A DNA stretch of 24,338 nucleotides from a virus. Within the stretch, counting starts at the first letter, position 1. Each line of letters begins with the position of its first letter. Made by a program: the position numbers and the translations under genes. The notes below the pieces were generated by a model. It was not told the origin of the DNA, did not search any database, and saw only the letters and a list, made by a program, of their open reading frames with translations. Positions 1 through 7,834 of this stretch are shown here, piece after piece. The stretch covers positions 1 to 24,338 of the IMG/VR virus record IMGVR_UViG_3300010375_000049; one strand, written 5' to 3'.

Positions 1-1498
1 CCGTACCGCTGGTGATGATTCCCCAGATATTGGCAGCAGCCGCGGTCGCCTGTGAATACACAAGATTGCAGTTAAAACTCCAATTGGTTGCCACACTCGC
101 GGGGGTCGTAAATGAAAGCCCGGTAATGGTTCCTGCGGTCGCTAGCGTCGTTGCGCTTGTCGTAAAGTTTGATGTTGTAACCTGTTTGACGTTGGAAAAT
201 TTACCCAATCCGGCAGCATTAACGCTAGCTACGGTCGCCGCTGCACCATTGCCGAATAGCACGCCTCCGGTTCCCTGATCCCAATTAAGATTTACCGTTC
301 CCGCAGCAGAACCGCCGTTAAGATCAGTACGGCCACCAGCGCCATTAACAAGAGTTAAACGGCTAGCTCCTGCATCTGTCAAATCCTTGAAGAAAAATGA
401 GAATGTGGCTTGCACCTGATTCTGCCAAACATCTGTCCTCCATGTATATCGAGCAGGATTTATGATCGAGTTTGTTCCCGCCGTACCTGTGTCGGTGAAT
501 GGGAGATTGGCATTTGTATAGATCATGTTCCCATTGCTGCCAGTGCCAAATGCGGCTGTATTGGTAAGCCCAGAATCCCCCCGCATGAAACCCCATACCC
601 CTGTATTTGCCGTGGATTCAACCTTTACTCCTGTTTGGGCTACGTCACAATCGAACCCTAATATAACTACCCCTGAAGAAGCCGCGCCGTTAACATCAAT
701 ACACGTCGATCCGTTTAAACTCCCTCCCATATTGGCGTGGCCACCATAAATATTGATCGAGTTTGTAATGGCACCAATGAAAAATGCGGTGTTGTTCGTG
801 GCTGTGACGCTGGAATTGATCTCAATTCCGGACATGTTTATCAGGCCAGCAAAGAAAGCTCCTGTACCATTAGTAGCAATGCACTGCTGCCCGCTGAATC
901 CCCCCATCGTGCACCACAGATATTCAAGATCTGAGTTGGTTACGTTAGTCAGCAACATGCCTTGCGCTCCAGCCCCGGCCCCCGTGTCAAGGCTCATCGA
1001 AAAGCCACGCGCATAGAAGTTGGTGGTGAATCCTGATGAGTCTCCAATGCTCCATGATGCAGCGGTGCCGTTATAGCTCTGAAAAGTGCAACCAGAGTTA
1101 ACCGAAGGGGTAGCGCTGTGGATGAATGGGCAAATGAATCCAAAGTCATGCGTACCGGACGGCGCTTTCACGATGAAAGAGTTCTGCGTAAAAATGCATG
1201 GCCCATCGCAAAACAGCATTACGTTAGACTTGAGTGTGAGGTCTGCGGCCAGAGTTTCCGTATAGTTCGGGGGGAAGTGAATCGCACCTCCGGGGTTGGC
1301 AAGATATAAGGCCAGTTGCACACGCTTGACTGGCCACCAGCGAAACCAATTTACGTTGATATTGTCATCGGCCTTGATGAATCCGTGTGTGTAATGCGCC
1401 AATACTTTGTTGCGCACGTAATAGTAGCCCACAGGTAAAGGGCCAATAATGGTAAGGAAAAATATGACAACAAAAATCCAGAGAACATTTTTCTTCAT
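1..1498 (-). CDS. Tail spike-like beta-helix protein, C-terminus cut off by window edge
   Basis: An uninterrupted frame of 499 codons runs from the ATG at 1498 to the left edge of the window, so the stop codon is not visible. Its ATG overlaps the TGA of the upstream fibre gene as ATGA, which suggests translational coupling. Residues 1-20 are a charged start (MKKN) followed by a strongly hydrophobic stretch, so it looks like an uncleaved membrane anchor or signal peptide. From about residue 60 to 330 the protein is Gly/Asn/Thr/Ser-rich with short regularly spaced strands (for example NVMLFCDGPCIF, SGIEINSSVTATNNTAFFIG, NSINIYGGHANMGG), as in pectate-lyase-type right-handed beta-helix spikes. 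Paired cysteines recur. After residue 400 it becomes Ala/Thr-rich. The position at the distal end of the tail genes fits a receptor-binding or glycan-degrading spike. The fold is inferred and no catalytic residues can be assigned. Confidence 0.75.
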   Translation of the reverse strand, partial: MKKNVLWIFVVIFFLTIIGPLPVGYYYVRNKVLAHYTHGFIKADDNINVNWFRWWPVKRVQLALYLANPGGAIHFPPNYTETLAADLTLKSNVMLFCDGPCIFTQNSFIVKAPSGTHDFGFICPFIHSATPSVNSGCTFQSYNGTAASWSIGDSSGFTTNFYARGFSMSLDTGAGAGAQGMLLTNVTNSDLEYLWCTMGGFSGQQCIATNGTGAFFAGLINMSGIEINSSVTATNNTAFFIGAITNSINIYGGHANMGGSLNGSTCIDVNGAASSGVVILGFDCDVAQTGVKVESTANTGVWGFMRGDSGLTNTAAFGTGSNGNMIYTNANLPFTDTGTAGTNSIINPARYTWRTDVWQNQVQATFSFFFKDLTDAGASRLTLVNGAGGRTDLNGGSAAGTVNLNWDQGTGGVLFGNGAAATVASVNAAGLGKFSNVKQVTTSNFTTSATTLATAGTITGLSFTTPASVATNWSFNCNLVYSQATAAAANIWGIITSGT

Positions 1499-2823
1499 GG
1501 AATGACGCAATTCGTAGTGTCTGCCAGAGCCGATGCAGCGCTTGTGTAAGTCGTACCGTCCACGATGCAGGACTTATTTAGTTTTGGGGTCGTAATGGCT
1601 CCGCTGAATGTGTGGGCATTGGGAATCGTGGTTGCTAATGTGGCTGCGCAACCGCTTGAAGTAACATCTCCCGTCAAAGCGGGCTCTTGTGCGCACGAAC
1701 CTACGCCAGAAATATCAGTGAATGCAGGCTGAGAAGCAGTAAATAATCCGGTCGTTGAATCATAACTGCGCAGCCAATTAGAGGCCACGGCGGTCTTCGT
1801 TATAGCCAGTTGCGGAGTGCCTGTGATGTCGTTATAGGCAGGCTGGCTTGCTGTGAATAGCCCCGTGGTTGAGTCATAACTTCTAAGCCAATTTGAAGCG
1901 ACCGCCGTTTTTGTAATTGGCAACTGAGGCGTTCCGGTAATCCCCGAATAAGCTGGTTGCGCACATCCGGGAACCGCATCAGAGTTATTCGCGTTTACAA
2001 ATTGGTTCGCCGGACAAGAACCTACACCCGAAGCTGCGAGAGTTGAATAAACTACGTTTGTTCCGTTTGACTTGAGATAGAGATTCGTACCGCCCAAAGC
2101 CAACCGTGCCCACTTGCTAGATTGTCCTGTGATTACGTCACCAGTTGCAACCGTTCCCGCCGTAGTGTCGCCGTGCGTTACACTTAAGAGATTATGTGCG
2201 GTAACCGAAGTCAGACAGGCTGTGCAGGTAAACGTAAGACTGCTGCCTAGAGCAACCGTGCCACCTCCGCCCAAAGGTGACGTTGTGTTTAGAGTGATTC
2301 CGCCTGCTCCGGGAAGATCGCCGTTCGCAATTGTCGCGGCTGTAAATAGTCCGGTTGTCGATGTATAACTTGTCAGGAAATTAGAGGCCACTGCCGCTTT
2401 GGTTATTGGAAGTTGTGGCGCTCCGCTCAATTCTCCGTAAGCAATCTGCTTGCGCAAAAAGTTCCCGCTGGCATCAATCCCTGTCAGATATTGATTGCTA
2501 ACCGCCGCGTTGGTCGCCAGTTTGCAATCTGAGGCCAGAGTCCCTGCGTTATCGGCACAGACTAAAGCTCCGAGCATGTTTAATATCGTCCGCTGAGTGA
2601 TCGCTACGCTTGCATTTTTAATCGTGGCATATCCCGAGCCACCGCCCGAGGCGCATCCCGTTCCCGTACATGTTCCATTGATAACCACATTGCCGAACGT
2701 CGTAGTTAGGGTGAAAGTATTGAACCCTGTCCAAGTGTTATCGAGGTCTCTGGCGGCAAATGTGTGCGTCTGCCCGAAGGAGAGCGCTGAAAGCAGCACA
2801 ATCAAAAAAGCGAGCTTCCTCAT
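1495..2823 (-). CDS. Tail fibre-like repeat protein with signal peptide
   Basis: 442 aa. The ATG overlaps the TGA of the gp10-like gene (ATGA), and its own TGA overlaps the spike-like gene in the same way. Residues 1-17 (MRKLAFLIVLLSALSFG, then QT) form a textbook Sec signal peptide, which is unusual for a virion protein. The mature part is rich in Thr/Ser/Gly/Ala. It has three copies of a motif PQLxITKxAVASNxLxSYxSTTGLFTA, at about residues 136-162, 299-325 and 337-363; the last two belong to perfect 38-residue units. Around residues 210-245 a block HNLLSVTHGDT..GTVATGDVI....KWARLALGG resembles repeats often seen in phage tail fibres. At least ten cysteines are spread along the chain, compatible with disulfides if it is exported. 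The position after the tail hub suggests a fibre or adhesin. The exact role is unknown. Confidence 0.7.
   Translation of the reverse strand: MRKLAFLIVLLSALSFGQTHTFAARDLDNTWTGFNTFTLTTTFGNVVINGTCTGTGCASGGGSGYATIKNASVAITQRTILNMLGALVCADNAGTLASDCKLATNAAVSNQYLTGIDASGNFLRKQIAYGELSGAPQLPITKAAVASNFLTSYTSTTGLFTAATIANGDLPGAGGITLNTTSPLGGGGTVALGSSLTFTCTACLTSVTAHNLLSVTHGDTTAGTVATGDVITGQSSKWARLALGGTNLYLKSNGTNVVYSTLAASGVGSCPANQFVNANNSDAVPGCAQPAYSGITGTPQLPITKTAVASNWLRSYDSTTGLFTASQPAYNDITGTPQLAITKTAVASNWLRSYDSTTGLFTASQPAFTDISGVGSCAQEPALTGDVTSSGCAATLATTIPNAHTFSGAITTPKLNKSCIVDGTTYTSAASALADTTNCVIP
1729..1956 (-). repeat. Two tandem 114-bp coding repeats in the fibre gene
   Basis: Residues 290-327 and 328-365 of the fibre-like protein are almost identical 38-residue units (PAYxxITGTPQLxITKTAV...), encoded by 1843-1956 and 1729-1842. 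A third, more diverged copy lies further upstream at about residues 129-166. The DNA of the two tandem copies differs at many third positions while the protein is conserved, so the duplication is not recent and is under protein-level selection. Confidence 0.8.
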
Positions 2824-4628
2824 GCGCCCTTCCTCAATTGACTGCTGATCCTTGGCGTTGGCCCGAATCCCGGCTCCGCATTGAGATATCCGTCTACAAT
2901 CCTTAGCGGCACAGCATCGGTGTAGGTGATTTCAAAAACCCTTCCGCGTGTTCCCCAGCACTTTCCCATTCTGCGTTTAATAGCCCTGCGGCTGTAATCG
3001 CCCGTCTTGCCCAGACTCAGCCAATGCTCATTGCTCCAAGTCTTTGCGCCGTCATCCGACCAGCGCAACATTATTTGCGGCCCGCGTAATGCAGGGCGGA
3101 TTTGATCTGTTTGTAATAGTCCTGTAGCGGTCACAAGAAGCTGATAATTAAATTTTCCGCTCGCGCTTAAGAATGAAAACGCAAATGGGTTGGAAGAATT
3201 GAAAGCTGCTGTTGTGGTCGTAAGCACCCCTCCAATGGTGACCTGTACCGCCCAAGAAGTTGTATTGGCGGGATCATTCAGCGTGAGCGTGGTAGCTGCT
3301 CCCGTTGTCTGCGTGGTTGAAATCGTTCCATCGTCATTGACTCCAACTGACCAAACAACCCCGTTAGCATCGGCCAAAAGAATATTGTTTGTGAAGGCTT
3401 GAGCGGTGACGGAATTCAAGCCCATTTCGGCTTCTATTTCCAGACTGTTGAAATAGATATATTGGCTTTCTGCTGAAACGTAAGGCGCACGCCTCATGCG
3501 CCTGATTGGATTCCCTGAATCGTCCGCAAACAACCATCCTCCGCCGGATGCAACGGGAATCGACATCTGATAAATGTTCCCTGATTGCCAATCGCCGATT
3601 AAATGTTTTCCAAAAGCGAATGCGTGACAGGTTCCAAGGTGAGCGTAGGACTTTCCATTGATGAAGCGGTCGCGCTCATGCCATTCCTGCGTGGCCACGT
3701 CATAGACCCATGTGGCACCACGAAAGTTATTGGCTGAGGGAAATCTTGTTACCCAGAATGAATGACCTTGATCTTGATAAGAATATGAAACCGCGTCCGC
3801 TATGGTTGGATAGCCTTGCACTGCCAGTTCAATATTGTGCTTGCTTACTCGTGTCGGAACATAGCCTTGCGCTCTTCGTGCAATACCGTTTCCGCGTTCA
3901 TCTGCTTCCCACCAAAAAAGCGTGTTATCGAGTTTGCAGATTGAGTACGGCGCTCCGATGCCGCTTTCAATGTATGCTCCGGGAATAACATCAAACGGGA
4001 ATATCGCGCCGGAATTGTAATAGCCAACACACTTTTTTTCTCCGCATAGCCAGATTTCGCGGTGATCTATGGCCATCGCAATTATGTTTCCGGGGAAAAC
4101 GGAAACCAGCGATACATCTCCAGCGTCCCAGCTGGTCGCATCCAAGAGTCCCGATACCTGCCACTTGTTTGAGTTCGCCTGAAGTGAAATAAAAAATCCG
4201 TCACTGTACCCAACAAACAGCGGAGAAACCAGATTCTCGGGATTGGCCTGAAAAGTATTCGTGGCGTAAGTAAAAACATATCCGTTCTCATTGCTGGCGA
4301 GTAGAAGTTGAAGAGGCCCTTCGGCAAAAGATACAGGATTGCCGTCATTGGCTACGGCCCCAAAATTCATGAATGTTCCATCCGCAAAAACTTCAAAGAA
4401 AGTGCTTCCCGCAACCGCAAACAGGCGTCCAGCAGCAGTTTTTATTCCACGCGCAGGAGAATCAGGCAACTGTGAGAATATGCTGGTTCCCGGAGTAGGG
4501 TACAAGACACCAGCCGATTTCCCGTCCGCGCTCTCAATCTGCTCTAGGTACATATTGCGCAGTGCTTGAGCGTCGGCATCAAAGGACTGACTTGCATAAC
4601 TTGAACCGCAAAGTCCAAAACGCGCCAT
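2820..4628 (-). CDS. P22 gp10-like packaged-DNA stabilisation / tail hub protein
   Basis: 602 aa. It starts with the ATG immediately after the TAA of the gp4-like gene and ends with a TGA overlapping the fibre gene ATG. The N-terminus (MARFGLCGSSYASQSFDADA, followed by RNMYLEQIES and YPTPGTSIFSQLP) has the layout typical of the phage stabilisation protein family of P22 gp10: a statement of the multi-copy parts followed by a 'published price' style loop YPTPG. The middle part has repeated beta strands with aromatic residues (GATWVYDVATQEWHERDRF, HLIGDWQSGNIYQM), as in a beta-propeller-like hub. The C-terminus (about 380-602) is beta-rich and has LRGPQIMLRWSDDGAKTW. In P22 gp10 (472 aa) this protein plugs the portal after packaging and forms the tail hub. 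This one is about 130 residues longer, mostly at the C-terminus. The order after gp4 matches P22. Confidence 0.8.
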   Translation of the reverse strand: MARFGLCGSSYASQSFDADAQALRNMYLEQIESADGKSAGVLYPTPGTSIFSQLPDSPARGIKTAAGRLFAVAGSTFFEVFADGTFMNFGAVANDGNPVSFAEGPLQLLLASNENGYVFTYATNTFQANPENLVSPLFVGYSDGFFISLQANSNKWQVSGLLDATSWDAGDVSLVSVFPGNIIAMAIDHREIWLCGEKKCVGYYNSGAIFPFDVIPGAYIESGIGAPYSICKLDNTLFWWEADERGNGIARRAQGYVPTRVSKHNIELAVQGYPTIADAVSYSYQDQGHSFWVTRFPSANNFRGATWVYDVATQEWHERDRFINGKSYAHLGTCHAFAFGKHLIGDWQSGNIYQMSIPVASGGGWLFADDSGNPIRRMRRAPYVSAESQYIYFNSLEIEAEMGLNSVTAQAFTNNILLADANGVVWSVGVNDDGTISTTQTTGAATTLTLNDPANTTSWAVQVTIGGVLTTTTAAFNSSNPFAFSFLSASGKFNYQLLVTATGLLQTDQIRPALRGPQIMLRWSDDGAKTWSNEHWLSLGKTGDYSRRAIKRRMGKCWGTRGRVFEITYTDAVPLRIVDGYLNAEPGFGPTPRISSQLRKGA

Positions 4629-5381
4629 TTATCTGCTTTGCCCCGTCCTAAAGCTGTAACCTGTTCTACTTGCTCCGCTGCGCGGTATTCCTGAATCAGT
4701 TGTGCTGATTCGGGGAGACTCCAGATTTAAATTCTGAATCTTTGACCTCGCATTCCGTGCGCTAGCCGCTAACATTGGGCCTACAGGCTTGCCAAACGCT
4801 TCACAGAGAGTTTCAGCCAGCGAGTAAGTCAAGGCCGCCTGATAGCCCGGAGGAAAACTGAATGTTTGATTCAGCGCGGTAGCCCCATTCGGAATATCAA
4901 CAAATTTAGACAGCAGAACCCATGTTTCGAGTTCAAGTCCGTAAGCCAGAGTCGGCACAGGCCACAAATTTATTTGTCCATTAGGCCAATTGGGTGAGTA
5001 GAAAAGATCGGTTGGGGTAGTGTTAGCCAGCGACCTGATTCTCTGGTCTGCCCACCAATCGTCATCCCTGATTCCCAGCGGTATCCTGATATTGGGCGTG
5101 GCTGTATTCAGCACAAGGTTTGCAGCCTCAATTTTTACCGGACGCTGTGTTACCACAAAATCAGCGACCGGCCCAATCGTATGCGGCTGATGATTAGGAA
5201 TCAGGTTATAGACGGTGAAGTCTTTGTTATAGACATAGAGATCATCCGTGGCCCATGTATCCAGCAGCAGATTAAGCTTATTCAGCCCAAAAACTGCTTC
5301 CGCTGATGGCAGGTCTTCACCCGGAGCGACACCGTTAAATTCCAGTACCGCTGCCGTGATGAGGTCGAGGACGGTTGACAT
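4629..5381 (-). CDS. P22 gp4-like head-to-tail adaptor (head completion protein)
   Basis: 250 aa; its ATG directly abuts the TAA of the upstream 212-aa gene. The N-terminus TVLDLITAAVLEFNGVAPG, followed by a helix with LNKLNLLLDTWATDDL, matches the N-terminal helical pair of P22 gp4-type adaptors, which bind under the portal after DNA packaging and start tail assembly. The central part (RDDDWWADQRIRSLANTTPTDL, then FYSPNWPNGQINLWPVP) and the late helix with AALTYSLAETLCEAFG are usual for this family in soil and marine podoviruses. P22 gp4 is 166 aa, so this version has an added C-terminal tail that is Ser/Arg-rich. Identification rests on motif memory and on position between coat and gp10-like genes. 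Confidence 0.75.
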   Translation of the reverse strand: MSTVLDLITAAVLEFNGVAPGEDLPSAEAVFGLNKLNLLLDTWATDDLYVYNKDFTVYNLIPNHQPHTIGPVADFVVTQRPVKIEAANLVLNTATPNIRIPLGIRDDDWWADQRIRSLANTTPTDLFYSPNWPNGQINLWPVPTLAYGLELETWVLLSKFVDIPNGATALNQTFSFPPGYQAALTYSLAETLCEAFGKPVGPMLAASARNARSKIQNLNLESPRISTTDSGIPRSGASRTGYSFRTGQSR

Positions 5382-6020
5382 TTACTGCTTATCCCGTTCC
5401 CGCGCCATTTTAATCATGTCAACCATATCGCTCTTTTTCTGCGCCGGAATAAGCCTCATACCGTGCTTGTCCCATGCGTGCGCAACCAATTCCTCTTTGC
5501 TCATCGCTTCCAGATCAGGCGCGCTTCCAGTCTGCTGCTCGAATGGTATTTCGCCTTCCCATGCGGCTACCTGGTGCAGAAATTCAGTCTGCATTTCCGG
5601 CAGCAGCAGATTGAAATAGTCTCTTGCTCCGCCAAGATCGAGAATCCTGAATCCTTTGGACTGAAGGTATTGAACGTGTCTCTCTGTAAGTTCCGCTTGT
5701 GGGCCTTCTGGTTCGGCAGTGGACGTTCCGGGCTCGGTAGACCAGCCTGAGCCTAAAGCGTCCTGCTCCTGCTTGCTGTGAACCACACGCGTTGCGCCAG
5801 ACAACTGATGGCCCGACACTGAGACATGCGACATCCCGACGCGGTACATCATGCGCGGATAGTCCTGATGGAGATATCTTTCGGTGAAGCCCTCGCTCAT
5901 CAAGGCGCTCAGTTCTTCTTTGGTATTCACTTCGCGGTGTCCCAACGTCCGGTGATAGACCATGCGCGGGAAAGCTTTGCGGATCATTGTTTCGAGTTCG
6001 CTTGAATCTGCTACTGCCAT
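5382..6020 (-). CDS. Virion-region protein with two Y/GF-GW modules and a SAP/HeH-like end
   Basis: 212 aa; the start is fixed by AAGGAGAAAT just before the ATG. Residues 17-45 (FPRMVYHRTLGHREVNTKEE to GFTE) and 54-93 (YPRMMYR to KQEQDALGSGW) are two copies of a module: an aromatic-Pro-Arg-Met start, a conserved Tyr, a short beta hairpin, a Lys/Gln-Glu-Glu helix and a GF or GW end. The same module pair occurs in the 95-aa protein at 6695-6982. Residues 108-160 form a separate helical part. Residues 172-207 (MSKEELVAHAWDKHGMRL) resemble a small SAP/HeH-type helical domain that often binds nucleic acid. It lies directly upstream of the gp4-like adaptor, so a minor head or connector role is possible. 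I do not recognise a named family. Confidence 0.7.
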   Translation of the reverse strand: MAVADSSELETMIRKAFPRMVYHRTLGHREVNTKEELSALMSEGFTERYLHQDYPRMMYRVGMSHVSVSGHQLSGATRVVHSKQEQDALGSGWSTEPGTSTAEPEGPQAELTERHVQYLQSKGFRILDLGGARDYFNLLLPEMQTEFLHQVAAWEGEIPFEQQTGSAPDLEAMSKEELVAHAWDKHGMRLIPAQKKSDMVDMIKMARERDKQ

Positions 6021-6080
6021 ATTTCTCCTTCGGATGATGACTTAAGGGTGACATTACCCTGACGTTTTACTGACGTTTGG

Positions 6081-6116
6081 CCGATGCCGCATACTTTTGA
6101 TACGCGGCACCTTCGG
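6081..6116 (-). terminator. Hairpin directly after the IPT-domain gene, no T-tract
   Basis: On the minus strand an inverted repeat begins one base after the TAA of the IPT gene: GCCGCGTA, a 7-nt loop TCAAAAG, then TATGCGGC (8 pairs including one G-U), extended by an outer CCGA/TCGG. No run of T follows, so it may be an mRNA-end stabiliser or a weak attenuator rather than a full intrinsic terminator. A direct repeat TGACGTTT lies just beyond it, at 6060-6067 and 6071-6078. Confidence 0.45.
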
Positions 6117-6698
6117 TTATGCGGTTATGGTGAAAGTTCCCTTGGTGGTCTGCCCGTTAACAGAGACAAGCACGTCTACCAACCCCAACGGTGCGCCGGG
6201 AACGGCAATCAGAAAGCTTGTGTCCGTCCAGCTTGTCGGTGTGACTTGAATTCCGCCAACAGTTACCACGCTGGCATTCGGAGCAGCACCGAAACCAGCG
6301 CCACTTACTGTGGCCGTCGATCCAACAGGGCCGGAAGCGGGAGAGATAAGAGCGATGGAAGGATTTGAGGCTGGAGGCGGAGCGATTGGCCCCGGAGTTG
6401 GGCTTTGGGCAGGAATCGAAGGGCCTACCGTGGTAGCAGGGACGGGGCTGGATGGCACAAGATTGGCATTGCCTTTTTCCACCTGATCGGCCAATGCCGC
6501 CATATCAAGAGCTGCTTGAGCCACAACCGGATCATCAACCACTACTGGATTTTGGTGAGTATTCAACTTGTCGGCAATCAATCGGAGCTGGTCTGCAACA
6601 TCAGTCTTCAGCCGCGTGAATTGCTGCGTGAAATCTTCATTTGCTTTTGTCATGGGTTCCCTTTTCTTGCTTCTTTTGGTCTTGTTTTTGTTTTTCAT
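6117..6698 (-). CDS. IPT/TIG Ig-like domain protein, probable virion decoration
   Basis: 193 aa from an ATG that overlaps the TGA of the 95-aa gene (ATGA). The Lys-rich first 15 residues may not be translated: a second ATG at residue 16 (MTKANEDF) is preceded by AAAAGGGA and looks like the better start. Residues 20-75 form a helix with polar heptads, 80-110 is a Pro/Ser linker, and 111-193 (IALISPASGPVGSTATVSG, then FGAAPNASVVTVGG and a TFTITA end) is a clear IPT/TIG immunoglobulin-like fold. Such domains in phages often decorate capsids or tails and bind host surface sugars. It sits between the coat and tail adaptor genes, which favours a displayed virion protein. Confidence 0.7.
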   Translation of the reverse strand: MKNKNKTKRSKKREPMTKANEDFTQQFTRLKTDVADQLRLIADKLNTHQNPVVVDDPVVAQAALDMAALADQVEKGNANLVPSSPVPATTVGPSIPAQSPTPGPIAPPPASNPSIALISPASGPVGSTATVSGAGFGAAPNASVVTVGGIQVTPTSWTDTSFLIAVPGAPLGLVDVLVSVNGQTTKGTFTITA

Positions 6699-6982
6699 GC
6701 CGCTTCAGGAGGGTGAGGCTGCGGAGCCCAGCCTTCGCCAAGGGCATCCTGTTCTTTCTGGCTGTTCACAGTTCGTGTTCCCAAAGTCTTGTGGTACACA
6801 TGACGCGGAAACTCAAAATATGGCATCTTTTCGGCAAACCCGACAGTCTTGGCCGCTTGCAACTGGCCGGGATTGTCAACCGTCAAAGTGCCGAATTTCG
6901 GGCTATAGAGCGTGGTTTTGGCGAGCGTGGGTTGTTCCTGTTCCTGGGTCGGATTGTGGGCAATAACGGTGGGGTCTTCCAT
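6695..6982 (-). CDS. Small virion-region protein with two Y/GF-GW modules
   Basis: 95 aa with a clear AAGGAG about 8 nt before the ATG; first gene after the terminator at 7011-7045. Residues 23-52 (TTLYSPKFGTLTVDNP to GFAEK) and 55-85 (YFEFPRHVYHKTLGTRTVNS to EQDALGEGW) correspond one-to-one to the two modules in the 212-aa protein at 5382-6020, so the two genes are paralogs in their N-terminal parts. The 20 residues in front are acidic and Gln/Pro-rich. Its place among head genes suggests a minor capsid or decoration role. No named family is recognised. Confidence 0.65.
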   Translation of the reverse strand: MEDPTVIAHNPTQEQEQPTLAKTTLYSPKFGTLTVDNPGQLQAAKTVGFAEKMPYFEFPRHVYHKTLGTRTVNSQKEQDALGEGWAPQPHPPEAA

Positions 6983-7010
6983 TGTGGTTCTCCTTGAAAT
7001 TGTTTTTGGT

Positions 7011-7045
7011 AAAAATTGGGCCGCACCCCTATGCGATACGGCCCA
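7011..7045 (-). terminator. Rho-independent terminator after the coat/export-signal gene pair
   Basis: Minus-strand stem TGGGCCG / CGGCCCA (7 perfect pairs, 7045-7039 with 7023-7017) around a 15-nt loop, followed by AATTTTTACC. It lies 18 nt downstream of the TAG/TAA end of the 7064-7816 gene and before the Shine-Dalgarno site of the 95-aa gene. It would lower expression of the tail genes relative to coat. Confidence 0.8.
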
Positions 7046-7063
7046 TTTAGGAGGGAGAAGAAA

Positions 7064-7816
7064 CTACTTGCTCTGAAGCACAACAAACTTGGAGTTGGTT
7101 GCGTCCCAAGTCCAAATCTGTGCAAGGTTGGCGACCGCCGTAACAGCGGTAGCGATGTTATTTGTGGCGGTTGTGAGAAATGCCGCGTCTGGAATCACAA
7201 TGAAGACACACGCACCGGCTCCGGTTGCCGCGTTACAGCCCGGAGGAATACCCCAAGCAGTAATGGTATTGGTGCCGGTAATGTGGAACAGTGGGCCGCT
7301 CGGAGTCGTAGTGCCGGCCACAGAAGCAACAGCAGTAGTTACCCCAAGTGGCTTGTCGTAATTTCCGAAACCGGGAACCCACATACCAGTGACTGTTGAG
7401 CATAGCCACTGATTTCCATTGTTGATGTTCACAAGTGGCGTAGCAATCACGTTGGCATTGGTGCAGCCGCCAGCAGGATCGACATTGGCAAACCATGTCG
7501 GCCTACCTGCAAGGATGCGTGATCCGTTAACGTGAGGCGTTGCAGCTGTTCCGCTGTAGCCCCTCATGACGGTCAGGGTTGTGCCATTTACCGCGTTGAC
7601 GAACATTGCTTCTTTGTCAACGTAGATGATTGTCGAGGTTGCCCCGGAAGCCGGGGCGGTGATGCCTGTAGCGCTGGCCACCACTACCAGTGTTGAAGTG
7701 GTAGTGGTGATGGCCGCGCCAAGCGTTGTGTTTACGAGCGTGTTCTGTGCTGTTTGCGCGAGTCCAGAGGCAGCCAGCAGAAGAACCATGCCAAGGCGAA
7801 TGAATAGTTTTTTCAT
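7064..7816 (-). CDS. Signal-peptide protein next to coat gene, possible capsid-associated beta protein
   Basis: 250 aa; AAAGGA lies upstream of the ATG. Residues 1-21 (MKKLFIRLGMVLLLAASGLA, then QT) are a clear Sec signal peptide with an AxA-like cleavage site. Residues 25-105 hold a beta-rich domain with EAMFVNAVNGTTLTVMRGYSGTAATPH, a pattern (E-x-M-x-V ... TLTV-x-RG ... GT-A-x-H) seen in several phage baseplate, fibre and decoration proteins. Two cysteine pairs follow (GCTNANV/WLCST and GCNAATGAGACVF), and the C-terminus is a beta strand set with IWTWDATNSKFVVLQS. It lies directly behind the coat gene and before a terminator, so it should be made in large amounts. A capsid decoration role would conflict with export; the alternative is an exported or membrane-delivered phage protein. 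Confidence 0.65.
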   Translation of the reverse strand: MKKLFIRLGMVLLLAASGLAQTAQNTLVNTTLGAAITTTTSTLVVVASATGITAPASGATSTIIYVDKEAMFVNAVNGTTLTVMRGYSGTAATPHVNGSRILAGRPTWFANVDPAGGCTNANVIATPLVNINNGNQWLCSTVTGMWVPGFGNYDKPLGVTTAVASVAGTTTPSGPLFHITGTNTITAWGIPPGCNAATGAGACVFIVIPDAAFLTTATNNIATAVTAVANLAQIWTWDATNSKFVVLQSK

Positions 7817-7834
7817 GGTGTGGTTGTCCTTTTC

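Noticed and set aside
12-1309. Plus-strand frames opposite the spike-like gene
   Set aside because: The minus strand is open for 499 codons with beta-helix composition; the plus frames are short and overlap each other.
5584-6054. 156-aa minus-strand frame in another phase
   Set aside because: Overlaps the 212-aa gene, which has the clear AAGGAG site and the repeated modules; this frame is Arg/Ser/His-rich shadow.
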